Numbered from the stretch's first letter, positions 15,877-25,094 are shown. The stretch: DNA of 64,000 nucleotides from RGIG6165 sp045538835 (GCA_045538835.1 JAZQEF010000011.1:124001-188000); one strand, 5' to 3'. Notes: generated by a model from the letters alone, not told the origin. Program-made: numbers and translations.

Positions 15877-17214
15877 ATGGCAACACAGTATATGACCGAT
15901 AAAAATATGAGTTTCCGCACACGTAAAATTTACAAAAGTGAAAAGATGCCCGGTGCTGTTACCATGACGGCTGCGGACAGACCGTCAGTCAGAGGTTTTT
16001 TGGGATTTGGTGTCGCAATAACGGGGGCGTCCTGCTATCTGTTAAACCAAATGACAGAGAGTGAGAGAACGGCATTTTTAAAAAGTATATACTCTTCGGA
16101 CGGACTTGGTCTGTCTGTCGGCAGATTAAGCATCGGTTCAAGCGATTATTCGGCAGAACTATATACTTATGACGATGTTCCTTTTGATACCGACCTTGTC
16201 CATTTTTCCGTAAAGCGTGACGAGGAATATGTCATTCCCATGATAAAGGAGATTCTCAAAATAAAACCCGACCTGTATCTCTTTGCGTCGCCCTGGAGTC
16301 CTCCGGGTTGGATGAAAACGGGCGGCTGTATCTGCGGCGGATATATGCGTGATGAGTATGTGGAGTGTTATGCAGATTATGTAGTTAAATTCATAAAGGC
16401 ATATGCAGAGTATGGTATAAAAATATCTGCTATCACTCCGCAAAATGAGCCTGAAACTCAGCAGGCAGGACGTATGCCCGCGTGCATATGGCATCCCGAG
16501 ACCGAGGCTAAGTACATAAAGGCGCTGAAGAAGAAACTCGCCGAAAACGGTCTTGATGTGAAAGTATGGATGTATGACAACAACTTCCCCGGTATTGACA
16601 GAGTGTTATGGACGCTTGATAGCACCGACGGTCTGCCGCAGTGCTGTGACGGCGTTGCATTCCATTATTATAAAGGTCACCCTGAACAGACGGTAAAACT
16701 AAATGAAAAGTATCCTGAACTTGAACTTCATTTTACCGAGGGCGGTCCCAGACTTTTTGACAATTACGATACCGATTGGTGCAAGTGGAGTACGATGATT
16801 GCAAGAGCGCTTAAATGCGGATATAAGTCATTTACAGGCTGGAACCTTATGCTTGATGAGACTGGCGGCCCGAATATCGGTCCCTTCTTCTGCGGAGGGC
16901 TTGTCACCCGTAAGAGTGATACGGGGGAACTTTCTGTAAGCGGTCAGTATAAGGCATATGAACATATTGCAAAGCACATAACAGAAAATTCCGTTATCTA
17001 TCCGCTTATTTCGGATGAAAGTGTACAGGTCATGTCGTCATACCCCAAGACAAACATACCCGTTGACGGCTTTATGATAGATAACGGTGATGGCAGAATA
17101 GTATTTGTTATGATTAATTCTTGCGCTGACAAAAAGCAGGTTAAGTTCTTTGCAAAAGACAACTGGTGGTATGCAGAACTTCTTGCCGACAGCGTTTCAA
17201 CCGTAGAGTTTTAA
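15877..17214 (+). CDS. Glycoside hydrolase family 30 enzyme, cytoplasmic
   Basis: 445 residues resembling GH30 (glucosylceramidase / beta-1,6-glucanase / xylosidase relatives). It begins the (beta/alpha)8 barrel with GFLGFGVAITGASCYLLNQM and has FASPWSPPGWMKTGG. The predicted acid/base is Glu191 in ITPQNEPE, and the nucleophile is Glu288 in HFTEGGP. The C-terminal beta domain is short. There is no signal peptide, so it probably acts on an imported small beta-glycoside or oligosaccharide. ATG at 15877 has GGAGG. A transporter follows two bases after its stop. Confidence 0.87.
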   Translation: MATQYMTDKNMSFRTRKIYKSEKMPGAVTMTAADRPSVRGFLGFGVAITGASCYLLNQMTESERTAFLKSIYSSDGLGLSVGRLSIGSSDYSAELYTYDDVPFDTDLVHFSVKRDEEYVIPMIKEILKIKPDLYLFASPWSPPGWMKTGGCICGGYMRDEYVECYADYVVKFIKAYAEYGIKISAITPQNEPETQQAGRMPACIWHPETEAKYIKALKKKLAENGLDVKVWMYDNNFPGIDRVLWTLDSTDGLPQCCDGVAFHYYKGHPEQTVKLNEKYPELELHFTEGGPRLFDNYDTDWCKWSTMIARALKCGYKSFTGWNLMLDETGGPNIGPFFCGGLVTRKSDTGELSVSGQYKAYEHIAKHITENSVIYPLISDESVQVMSSYPKTNIPVDGFMIDNGDGRIVFVMINSCADKKQVKFFAKDNWWYAELLADSVSTVEF

Positions 17215-17216
17215 TT

Positions 17217-18101
17217 ATGGGTTATATATTTTTAGCGGCAGCGCTTTTTTCGGGACTTACAAAAGGGTATTTAGGCAAACTTACAAGCAATACGGCATCT
17301 GACACTAACAAAGCCTTGCTCATCAGCGCGGTGCGGATGTTTTTCTGCACGGTTATAGGACTTCTGCTTCCGGCATTACAAGGTGAATTATCCTGTCTTA
17401 ACGTGGATATACAGGTTTTACTCGTCTGCATAATGTCGGGCGCAGGCACAACGTTTTTTGTTGTTAGTTGGCTTTTGTCGGTGAGAAAAAGCGCATATAT
17501 GATGCTGGACATTTTCCTGACGCTCGGAACACTTGTTCCGATTGTCGCAGGCTCTTTTATGTATGATGAGAGCATAAAACTTTCTCAGTGGCTGGGAATG
17601 GTTTTGCTTGTTGTTGCCGTTGTTATTATGTGCGGTTACAACAATAGGGTCAAAGGAAAAATGACGCTACCTGCGCTTTTTCTGATAGTGCTCTGCGGTG
17701 TTGCTAACGGAATTACGCAGTTTTCTCAGAAGATGTTTGTCAGAGAGTATACAGGCGTTCCGATATCCGTATTCAATTTTTACACATATCTTTTTTCGTT
17801 TATTATTATTGGTGCATTGTATATCTTTACGAAAAAGCGTGATGACGGCACGGTGCCGAAAATAAAAAAGTTGACGGTGCACATTCTTCTTATGGCACTG
17901 TGTCTTTTTGCAAATTCCTATTTCAGCACCGCAGCGGCGCAGTATTTAGACAGTATAATACTGTATCCGTTACAAAGCGCTGCAAGTCTTATACTTGCCA
18001 CTGTTATGTCGGCGGTATGCTTTAAAGAAAAAATTACCGTAAAAAGTATAGCAGGCATCTGTTTGTGCTTTGTATCACTCGTTATAATAAATGTATTGTA
18101 A
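17217..18101 (+). CDS. DMT-superfamily (EamA-like) membrane transporter
   Basis: 294 residues with about ten hydrophobic helices in two fivefold halves, the drug/metabolite transporter layout. The first helix is GYIFLAAALFSGLTKGYLG. ATG at 17217 is two bases after the GH30 stop, so the two genes are translationally coupled. Family members import or export sugars, nucleotide sugars or amino acids. The coupling suggests it imports the glycoside cleaved by the GH30 enzyme, though this is inference. It ends at a hairpin terminator. Confidence 0.8.
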   Translation: MGYIFLAAALFSGLTKGYLGKLTSNTASDTNKALLISAVRMFFCTVIGLLLPALQGELSCLNVDIQVLLVCIMSGAGTTFFVVSWLLSVRKSAYMMLDIFLTLGTLVPIVAGSFMYDESIKLSQWLGMVLLVVAVVIMCGYNNRVKGKMTLPALFLIVLCGVANGITQFSQKMFVREYTGVPISVFNFYTYLFSFIIIGALYIFTKKRDDGTVPKIKKLTVHILLMALCLFANSYFSTAAAQYLDSIILYPLQSAASLILATVMSAVCFKEKITVKSIAGICLCFVSLVIINVL

Positions 18102-18134
18102 AAAACACGCTCCCAGAGAGCGTGTTTTGCTTTT
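18102..18134 (+). terminator. Terminator of the GH30-transporter operon
   Basis: An 11-bp stem AAAACACGCTC (18102-18112 with 18118-18128), loop CCAGA, followed by GCTTTTG. Confidence 0.8.
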
Positions 18135-18184
18135 GTTGACAGCAATATTTGACTATGTTAAAATGTACACAAAGGGGTGAAATT

Positions 18185-18976
18185 ATGAATATAGACTATC
18201 AAATACGTAACAGACCGATAAGTTTTTCCAACCCGAAAACGCTTTCTCCGAGTCCTCATTTTCATAAAGAAATTGAAATAATTTATGTTGTATCGGGCGG
18301 CGCGGTAGCCTATGCTGACAGAAAACAGTATCAGATTTCGGACGGGGATTTGTTTATTGCTTTTCCAAATCAGGTACATTATTTTGAAAACAGCATAAAA
18401 GGCGAGTATTATCTGACTATATTTTCACCTGCTTTGTTATTTGAAACCGAACAGATTATGAAGGCGTTTTTGCCCGAAAACAATGTCTTGAATTTAGGCA
18501 GAAATAACGTTGTAGAAACATTTCTTCAAAATGGGCTTTTGTCCAAGAATCAAGAGTATGCCACCAATATTATGGGGGGCTACATAAATCTTATGATGGG
18601 CATGGTTATACCTAAGCTCTCTTTAAAACGTATAACACATTCCGATGATAATACCGTGCAAAAAATTATAAAGTTCTGTAATCAAAATTTTTCCGGGGAT
18701 GTGTCGCTTGATATGATTTCAGATGAACTTCATCTTAACAAATATTATGTGTCACATATAATTAACGACAAAATGGGTATAAATCTGACAAATTTCATAA
18801 ATTCACTCAGAATAAATGCGGCTTGTTATATGCTCAGAGAGCCTAAAAATAAAATAGCCGACATTTCGGAAAATGTCGGCTTTGGGTCTATTCGTACTTT
18901 TAACCGTGTCTTTAGGGAGCAGATGAATGTCACGCCCCGTGATTACCGCGATGCGGTTTTAGGCGTTGATAAGTGA
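18185..18976 (+). CDS. AraC-family regulator with cupin sensor domain
   Basis: 263 residues. The N-terminal cupin domain has SPHFHKEIEIIYVVSGG, GDLFIAFPNQVHYFE. The C-terminal domain carries two helix-turn-helix units: VSLDMISDELHLNKYYVSHI near residue 180 and KIADISENVGFGSIRTFNRV near residue 230, then MNVTPRDYR. ATG at 18185 has AAAGGGGTG. It is visibly AT-richer than its neighbours. Its 3' end overlaps the convergent isomerase gene by 18 bp and contains a hairpin that looks like that operon's terminator. It probably regulates the isomerase/oxidoreductase cluster. Confidence 0.9.
   Translation: MNIDYQIRNRPISFSNPKTLSPSPHFHKEIEIIYVVSGGAVAYADRKQYQISDGDLFIAFPNQVHYFENSIKGEYYLTIFSPALLFETEQIMKAFLPENNVLNLGRNNVVETFLQNGLLSKNQEYATNIMGGYINLMMGMVIPKLSLKRITHSDDNTVQKIIKFCNQNFSGDVSLDMISDELHLNKYYVSHIINDKMGINLTNFINSLRINAACYMLREPKNKIADISENVGFGSIRTFNRVFREQMNVTPRDYRDAVLGVDK
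18857..18880 (-). terminator. Minus-strand terminator embedded in the araC coding region
   Basis: GCCGACATTT-CCGA-AATGTCGGC type perfect 10-bp stem. Read on the minus strand it is followed by TATTTTATTTTTAGG. It lies about 80 bases past the stop of the last minus-strand isomerase gene, inside the AraC frame, and is the only terminator-like structure for that operon. Confidence 0.6.
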
Positions 18977-19780
18977 TTTAAGATAATCAACACTCATATT
19001 GACACACTCGAGAGGTGTTTTATCCATACTCGGTTTGTCCTGTTCAACAACGATCCACTCACAGCCTGCATCTTCTGCAGCAGCAAGAAGTGATTTCACG
19101 TCCTGTACGCCGTAGCCTACGGGACGGTATTCAAAGGGTGTAACATCCTCTTCAACTTTTTCAAGTTTTTCATCGATGAGTTCATACATATTTGCATTCT
19201 TATCACCGATATAGTCCTTAAAGTGAACGATTTGCGCTCTGCCTGCATACTTGCGCAGATATTCGGCAGGGTCTTCACCGCCGACTCTTACCCAACAGAG
19301 ATCAAGTTCTGTCTGGAGAACGTCGGGGGGACATTCTTTGTAGAGAATGTCGAGTTTGTATTCTCCGTTTATTTTGCCAAACTCAAAATCGTGATTGTGG
19401 TAGCAAAGTGTCATTCCCATATCTTTTGCCATTTTGCCGAACTTATTCACATAGTCTTTTGTTTCACCGAATTTTTCTGCACCGGGTTCATATTCGTTTC
19501 TGATGGACGGGAAGGCGATAAATTTACAGCCGATGTCACGGTATACCTTCATAAGATCGGGGTTTTCACGGAGAAGTCTGAAACTTACATGTGCTGAAAT
19601 CGGAACAAGACCGACTTTTTCACAGATAGTTTTGATTTCTTCTGCGCTCTTTTCGTAAAGACCTGCGAATTCAACGCCGTCATAACCCATTTCTTTAACC
19701 TTGCGAAGTGTGCCCTCAAAATCTTCTGCCATAGCGTCGCGTACAGAGTAAAGTTGTAATGCAATTTTAAAATTTTTCAT
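18959..19780 (-). CDS. Sugar phosphate isomerase/epimerase (xylose-isomerase-like TIM barrel)
   Basis: 273 residues, AP-endonuclease-2/xylose-isomerase-like TIM barrel. Metal-site segments are visible: LCYHNHDFEF, ELDLCWVRVGGEDP, VHFKDYIG and IVVEQDKPS. Proteins like this act as epimerases, isomerases or dehydratases on sugars and inositols. An in-frame ATG at 19819 lies within a hairpin. ATG at 19780 has AAGGAG at the right distance and gives MKNFKIALQLYSVRD, the normal family start. Last gene of a four-gene minus-strand operon. Confidence 0.85.
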   Translation of the reverse strand: MKNFKIALQLYSVRDAMAEDFEGTLRKVKEMGYDGVEFAGLYEKSAEEIKTICEKVGLVPISAHVSFRLLRENPDLMKVYRDIGCKFIAFPSIRNEYEPGAEKFGETKDYVNKFGKMAKDMGMTLCYHNHDFEFGKINGEYKLDILYKECPPDVLQTELDLCWVRVGGEDPAEYLRKYAGRAQIVHFKDYIGDKNANMYELIDEKLEKVEEDVTPFEYRPVGYGVQDVKSLLAAAEDAGCEWIVVEQDKPSMDKTPLECVNMSVDYLKSLINA

Positions 19781-19793
19781 AATAAACTCCTTG

Positions 19794-19819
19794 ATGATAT
19801 GCCCGTTTGGGCATATCAT
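19794..19819. promoter_or_regulatory. Perfect 26-base intercistronic hairpin
   Basis: ATGATATGCCC-GTTT-GGGCATATCAT fills the 40-base gap between the oxidoreductase stop and the isomerase ribosome site. No T-run follows on the minus strand, so it is more likely an mRNA-stabilising or processing element than a terminator. Confidence 0.6.
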
Positions 19820-19820
19820 T

Positions 19821-20975
19821 TTATTTTATATCGGGAAGATCGAGTGTGATTTCTCTGCCGAGTTCTGCCGATTTTACAATACCGTCGATTATTGCCTGAT
19901 TGTAGAATATCTGGCTTGTCGGAACAGGTGCAGTGCCGCCTGTGAGAATAGCATCCATAAAGGAACGTATCTTTGCATAGAAAAGGCCTTTTTCAGCAGC
20001 ACCCTTATTCTTGCGAAGCGGGATCTCGCACTCAACCTGTGAGTTGCGGCCCACCTGCTTATACAACTTCATGGGACCGCCTACAGTACCGTTCCAGCAC
20101 TGTGTTGAAGGAATTCTCAAACCGCCTTCTGTGCCGAGGATGATAGTGTCACCGGGAGTGTCCAGGTTCATTGCCCATGCGATACGGAAGTCGAGGATTA
20201 TATCTCCTTCAAGACGGATAAATGCAGCTGCAAAGTCATCAACATTAAAACGAGCAGCGTCTTCTTTAGAGAGGACTTTATCGTTTGTGCCGAAGAAGGC
20301 AGACTTGTATCCGCTGATTGTGAGCGGCTTCGGATAGCCGATTGCATTGAGTACCATATCGAGTGAGTAGCATCCGATATCACCTAAAGCGCCGATACCT
20401 GCTGTCTTATCTTCGATGAATGTGCTGCAGGGGATACCGCGACGGCGGCCGCCGCCTGTCTGTATGTAGTAAATCTTACCAAGTTCGCCTGATTCGACGA
20501 TCTCTTTGATAGCCTGCATATTTGCGTCCATTCTGGGCTGGAAGCCGACTGAGAGGAGTTTGCCACTCTTTTTCTCGGCGTCAATCATTTCGAGCGCTTC
20601 TTCTGTTGTTACAGACATCGGCTTTTCGAGCATTACGTGGATGCCGTGTTCAAGCGCATAGATAGTACACTCTGCATGAGTGCGGTTGTAGGTGCAGACA
20701 CATACTGCATCAAGTTCCTCATTGTCGATCATTGTTTTGTGATCGGGATAGCAGCGTGCACCCTCAACACCGAATTTCTTAAAGAAAGCTTCCGCTTTTC
20801 CGGGTATAAGGTCTGCGCCTGCGACAATTTCTGCGTCGGGCATCTGGAGAAGGGCTTTTACATGAGATTCTGCGATCCAGCCAGTTCCGATAATACCGAA
20901 TTTGAGTTTTTTGTCGCTGACTATTTGTGAATCTTCTGTTTCCTGTGTAAATTGGTTAAGAACTTCATCTGACAT
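19821..20975 (-). CDS. Gfo/Idh/MocA-family oxidoreductase
   Basis: 384 residues, NAD(P)-dependent sugar or inositol dehydrogenase family. The Rossmann fold starts at LKFGIIGTGWIAESHVKALL (~residue 24) after a 23-residue leader. EKPMSVTTEEAL carries the conserved Lys-Pro, and the catalytic-region GDIGCYSLDMVLN (family pattern D-x-G-x-H, here Cys-Tyr in place of His) follows. A second oxidoreductase of the same family lies two genes upstream. AAAGGAAAT precedes the ATG. It is adjacent to, and probably works with, the TIM-barrel isomerases. The His-to-Tyr/Cys change near residue 195 may alter chemistry. Confidence 0.87.
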   Translation of the reverse strand: MSDEVLNQFTQETEDSQIVSDKKLKFGIIGTGWIAESHVKALLQMPDAEIVAGADLIPGKAEAFFKKFGVEGARCYPDHKTMIDNEELDAVCVCTYNRTHAECTIYALEHGIHVMLEKPMSVTTEEALEMIDAEKKSGKLLSVGFQPRMDANMQAIKEIVESGELGKIYYIQTGGGRRRGIPCSTFIEDKTAGIGALGDIGCYSLDMVLNAIGYPKPLTISGYKSAFFGTNDKVLSKEDAARFNVDDFAAAFIRLEGDIILDFRIAWAMNLDTPGDTIILGTEGGLRIPSTQCWNGTVGGPMKLYKQVGRNSQVECEIPLRKNKGAAEKGLFYAKIRSFMDAILTGGTAPVPTSQIFYNQAIIDGIVKSAELGREITLDLPDIK

Positions 20976-21008
20976 AACTGTTATTTCCTTTCTTTATTAA
21001 AATGTATT

Positions 21009-21923
21009 TTAAATTACAAATTGATGCATATAGCGGTAGCAGAGAGTTACGGAATCGAGTATCTTCTTGCGTGAGCCTTCAAATGCTTTATCCTCTATCT
21101 CTACGCAGGCATAGCCGTCAAAACCGACATCTGTGAGCGCGGATACATATTTACCCCAGTCAACATCGCCGAGACCGGGAAGTTTCGGGCTCATATATTC
21201 AAGAGGGTATGCCATAACGCCTACATCGTCAAGACGGTCTTTATAGAGTTTGATATCCTTGAAATGTACATGGAATATCTTGTCTTTAAACTCATAGATA
21301 GGCTTGGTATAGTCTATCTGCTGCCATATGAAATGGCTGGGATCGTAGTTAATACCGAAATAGTCGCTCTTAACGATGTCAAACATCGTTCTCCAGAGTT
21401 TGGGTGTGGTGAACAGATTCTGTCCGCCCGGCCACTGATCTGCGCCGAAGAGCATCGGACAGTTCTCGATAGCGACACGAACTTTCTTTTCCTCTGCAAA
21501 AGCAATGATGTCGGGCCATATCTCTTTAAAGAGTTCTAAATTGTCCTCAACGCTCTTTGTCTGGTCGCGGCCAATAAAAGTCGTCACCATATTGACGCCG
21601 AGCAGAGCGCTCATATTAATAACTTTTTTGAGGTGGGCAATATTTGCATTACGCTTTTCAATATCGCCGTCCATTGTGTTGGGATAAAATGCAAGGGAAG
21701 ATATCTCAACATTCTTTTTTGCACAGTAATCCTTGATATAAGAAATGTAGTCTGCCGATGTGTTATCCACATCGATGTGGCTTACACCTGCATAGCGGCG
21801 TTCAGCCTTGCCCTGCGGCCAACATGCCACTTCGACACATTCATAGCCGTTTGCAGAGGCATTGTCGATCATTTCTTCAAAGGTAAAACCGTCGTAGATT
21901 GCGCTTACAATACCGAGTTTCAT
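21009..21923 (-). CDS. Sugar phosphate isomerase/epimerase (TIM barrel)
   Basis: 304 residues, same superfamily as 18959-19780 but clearly a different subgroup. Segments supporting metal binding are VRVAIENCPML, FGINYDPSHFIWQQID, IFHVHFKDIKLYKDRL and YACVEIEDKAF. Starts with KLGIVSAIYDGFTFEEMIDNA; ATG at 21923 has GGAAGG. It lies 13 bases after the second oxidoreductase. Substrate is not readable; a ketose, keto-inositol or 3-keto-glycoside are all possible. Confidence 0.86.
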   Translation of the reverse strand: MKLGIVSAIYDGFTFEEMIDNASANGYECVEVACWPQGKAERRYAGVSHIDVDNTSADYISYIKDYCAKKNVEISSLAFYPNTMDGDIEKRNANIAHLKKVINMSALLGVNMVTTFIGRDQTKSVEDNLELFKEIWPDIIAFAEEKKVRVAIENCPMLFGADQWPGGQNLFTTPKLWRTMFDIVKSDYFGINYDPSHFIWQQIDYTKPIYEFKDKIFHVHFKDIKLYKDRLDDVGVMAYPLEYMSPKLPGLGDVDWGKYVSALTDVGFDGYACVEIEDKAFEGSRKKILDSVTLCYRYMHQFVI

Positions 21924-21936
21924 AAAAACACCTTCC

Positions 21937-22983
21937 TTATATATTTACTTTGATTGTTTCGTGAGTTTCTGCCGAGGCAAGTGCAGCCTCCATAACCTGT
22001 ATAACACGTCTGACTTCTTTGTGTGTGATAAGTGAGTCCGCTTTCTTGTCGATAGCAGCACAGAAATTGCGGTAGTAATCGTGAACATCGCTTGTCGGGC
22101 GCTCGACATCGTACTCGTCAATCGTTAACTCGTCGCGGGGAGCCATCGTCTTTGTAATACCAGCCGCAGTCTGTACGGGAAGAACTTCTTTTTCGTTCCA
22201 CGCCTTCATCTTTGCGACGTGCGCCTTCTGGCGCCAGTCTGTAATTATCATGCTGCCTTTTTTGCACTGCATATAAAAACGGGGCATTGCAATAAAGTTG
22301 TATGTGCCGACTTCTATGTATGCGGTCTTACCGCTTGTAAAGTATAAATGAAGTTTGAAACCGTCATCCACTTCGGTGTTAGTGATATTTGTTGTATCGC
22401 AGTACACACGCTCTATAGTGTCATCCCCAAATATCTGAAGCATCTGGTCGATAAGATGTACGCCCCAGTCAAGTATCATACCGCCGCCCTGCGCCTTTGT
22501 ACAGCGCCAGTCGCTAGGAATACCTCTTGAACCGTGAATACGGGATTCAATATTAATTACATCACCTATCTCGCCCGACTGTGCAATCTGTTTTGTTGCA
22601 AGAAAGTCAACATCCCAGCGGCGATTCTGATGTACCGAAAAGAGTTTGCCGGATCTGTTTGCCGCGTCACACATCTCATCAAATGCGGCAGTCGACATCT
22701 CGACAGGTTTTTCACATATAACATGTTTGCCTGCTTCAAGTGCTTTGACAACAAGTTCTCTGTGTTTATCGTTCGGGGTGGCAATGACAACGATGTCCAC
22801 ATCGTCGTGCGCAAGTATATCTTCAAATGAAAGATACGTTTTTATACCTTTGCTCTGAGCTGCGGCTTGGCGCGCAGGATCTGTATCAAATACACCTGCA
22901 AGTGCGGCAACATCGCTTTTTATGACCTGATCACAGTGCCATGAACCCTGTCCGCCGTATCCTACTACTGCAACATTTTTCAT
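21937..22983 (-). CDS. Gfo/Idh/MocA-family oxidoreductase
   Basis: 348 residues. The Rossmann start KNVAVVGYGGQGSWHCDQV is at the N terminus, CEKPVEMSTAAFDEM at ~95 and DWGVHLIDQMLQIFGD (D-x-G-x-H catalytic motif intact) at ~175. ATG at 22983 has CGGAGGGATC; the frame runs open to 23091 but that part is not conserved. First gene of the four-gene minus-strand operon (oxidoreductase, isomerase, oxidoreductase, isomerase). Such pairs commonly carry out oxidation, epimerisation and reduction of a sugar or 3-keto-glycoside. Confidence 0.87.
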   Translation of the reverse strand: MKNVAVVGYGGQGSWHCDQVIKSDVAALAGVFDTDPARQAAAQSKGIKTYLSFEDILAHDDVDIVVIATPNDKHRELVVKALEAGKHVICEKPVEMSTAAFDEMCDAANRSGKLFSVHQNRRWDVDFLATKQIAQSGEIGDVINIESRIHGSRGIPSDWRCTKAQGGGMILDWGVHLIDQMLQIFGDDTIERVYCDTTNITNTEVDDGFKLHLYFTSGKTAYIEVGTYNFIAMPRFYMQCKKGSMIITDWRQKAHVAKMKAWNEKEVLPVQTAAGITKTMAPRDELTIDEYDVERPTSDVHDYYRNFCAAIDKKADSLITHKEVRRVIQVMEAALASAETHETIKVNI

Positions 22984-23151
22984 TATGATCCCTCCGAAAA
23001 ATCTATTCTCGCCCTCATTGTAGCCTTTGATACTGTTTAATTCAAGTAATATGTTGGGTACTTTATAGCCATTTATTGCTGTCCAAAACATAACGGAAAA
23101 ACTTTGAAAAGTTGTTATTTATTGGTGTGGTAAAGGTTAAAAACATTAGCA

Positions 23152-23181
23152 TTGAAAGTTATGAAAACAATATGGTATAAT
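23152..23181 (+). promoter_or_regulatory. Promoter for the CapD-like gene
   Basis: TTGAAA (23152-23157), 18-base spacer, TATAAT (23176-23181), 29 bases before the ATG. The remaining ~170 bases of this divergent gap show nothing else clear. Confidence 0.65.
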
Positions 23182-23210
23182 GAGATAAATACATTTGATG
23201 GAGTTTTTGT

Positions 23211-25094
23211 ATGAAAAAACTTTTTGTAAGCAAATGGCGAAAACATCTTCTTATAATTGCGGATCTGCTTATTTATTTGGCGGTCTGTCTGTTATTTTCA
23301 TTTGCAATGATGAAAATGACACTTGGTAATTTTATGGGTGTACTTTTGATAATTGCACCTGTATATTTGGCTGTTTTTTATGTCTGCGGTCTCTATAACA
23401 GTCTCTGGGAGTATGCAGAGGGTGAAGAGATGCGCATGTGTATTCTCGGTTCATTTGTTGCGACTGCGATATCTGCAACGCTGATTTTTATTGAATTTAA
23501 ATTATTGCATGCACCGCTCGGCGTTGCTTCTGCAGTATTTTTGCCACTCGTATGCGGTTTTGCATCTACTGTTTTGCGCACGAGTTACCGATATTTCCGC
23601 TTTGTTGTCATCAGGAATGTGAGTGAAGTAAAGCAGCGTGTTATGATTGTGGGGGCCGGCGTTGCAGGATCGCGCCTTATAAAAAGTATAGCGGAAAATC
23701 CTTCAAGCAAATATAAGACCATGTGCGTGGTGGATGATGACCCTACAAAGCACGGAATGAAGATACGCGGCATAAAGATAGATGGTCCATGCAGCAAGAT
23801 ACCGATGCTCTGTGAAAAACATAAGATAGATACGATAATACTAGCTCTGCCCTCAGCGACGGACAAGCAGATAAATAAAATTTTAGACTATTGTAAAGAG
23901 ACTTCCTGCAAATTAGAAAAACTGCCTCCCAATATGGGGATCGGTCTTGAAACATCTATTGTAAATTTACTTCAGACGATAAGAATCGAAGACCTGCTTT
24001 CACGCGATGCAGTCAACTTTGACAACATCGATGTGGCAGCACTCTGTAACGACAGAACGGTGCTTGTTACGGGCGCAGGCGGCTCTATCGGCGGTGAACT
24101 TTGCAGGCAGATAGCGGAGTTTTCTCCTAAAAAACTCATTCTTCTTGATATTGCGGAGAATACGACTTATGAATTGCAGCAGGAACTTGTCGAGCGTGTG
24201 CGAGACGGGCTAAAACTCGATTTCTGCGTCGAGATAGCATCGGTGCGCGACCTTGAAAAGATGGATATGATATTTGAGGCGTACAAGCCCGAACTCGTAT
24301 TTCACGCGGCGGCGCACAAACACGTTCCGCTTATGGAGACAAACCCTGAAGAAGCGGTCAAAAACAATGTTTTCGGAACTTTTAATACTGCCGCAATGGC
24401 AGACAAGCACGGGGTTTTGAAATTCATTCTTATTTCGACGGATAAAGCGGTAAATCCCACAAATATAATGGGAAGCACCAAGCAACTTGCCGAGATGGTG
24501 ACACATTGGCACGGTCAGCACAGTAAAACGGTCTTTGCAGAGGTGCGCTTCGGCAATGTACTGGGCAGTAACGGCAGCGTTGTGCCGCTCTTTAAAAAGC
24601 AGATAGAAAAGGGCGGACCGGTGACGGTAACACATCCGGATATCATAAGATATTTTATGACAATAAATGAGGCGGTGCAGTTAGTGCTTCGTGCAGCGGC
24701 GTTTGCTAATGACAATGAAGTATTTGTTCTCGATATGGGCAAGCCTGTCAAGATAAAGGGACTTGCAGAACAAATGATAAGACTTGCAGGACTGCGACCC
24801 TATGAAGATATCGACATTGAATATACAGGTCTCCGTCCCGGTGAAAAACTTTATGAAGAACTGCTCATGGCAGAGGAGGGACTTCAAAAGACCTCTGATG
24901 AGAGAATATTTATAGGAAAGCAGCGTGAACTTGACGAGGAGGAATTTTTAAATAATCTTGAACTGCTTCGTCAGAAAGCAGAGGCAAACGACCAGCACGG
25001 TGTCATTGAAATGATAAAAATAATGGTGCCGACATATCACAAAGAACTTGCCCCGAATGCAGTTCTCGCACAGGATAGAATGGCAGTAAAATAG
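23211..25094 (+). CDS. Membrane-bound UDP-sugar 4,6-dehydratase (CapD/PglF/WbpM type)
   Basis: 627 residues, full length for the long form. Four membrane helices (~15-110) precede a first Rossmann domain (VIVGAGVAGSRLIKSI, ~144) and a second, catalytic SDR domain (VLVTGAGGSIGGELCRQI, ~285). The active-site block STDKAVNPTNIMGSTKQLAE (~409) has Met where most SDRs have the catalytic Tyr, which is characteristic of these large UDP-GlcNAc 4,6-dehydratases. RPGEKLYEELL is near residue 545. It makes a 4-keto-6-deoxy sugar nucleotide for capsule, teichoic acid or protein glycosylation. No glycosyltransferases adjoin it here. Confidence 0.92.
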   Translation: MKKLFVSKWRKHLLIIADLLIYLAVCLLFSFAMMKMTLGNFMGVLLIIAPVYLAVFYVCGLYNSLWEYAEGEEMRMCILGSFVATAISATLIFIEFKLLHAPLGVASAVFLPLVCGFASTVLRTSYRYFRFVVIRNVSEVKQRVMIVGAGVAGSRLIKSIAENPSSKYKTMCVVDDDPTKHGMKIRGIKIDGPCSKIPMLCEKHKIDTIILALPSATDKQINKILDYCKETSCKLEKLPPNMGIGLETSIVNLLQTIRIEDLLSRDAVNFDNIDVAALCNDRTVLVTGAGGSIGGELCRQIAEFSPKKLILLDIAENTTYELQQELVERVRDGLKLDFCVEIASVRDLEKMDMIFEAYKPELVFHAAAHKHVPLMETNPEEAVKNNVFGTFNTAAMADKHGVLKFILISTDKAVNPTNIMGSTKQLAEMVTHWHGQHSKTVFAEVRFGNVLGSNGSVVPLFKKQIEKGGPVTVTHPDIIRYFMTINEAVQLVLRAAAFANDNEVFVLDMGKPVKIKGLAEQMIRLAGLRPYEDIDIEYTGLRPGEKLYEELLMAEEGLQKTSDERIFIGKQRELDEEEFLNNLELLRQKAEANDQHGVIEMIKIMVPTYHKELAPNAVLAQDRMAVK

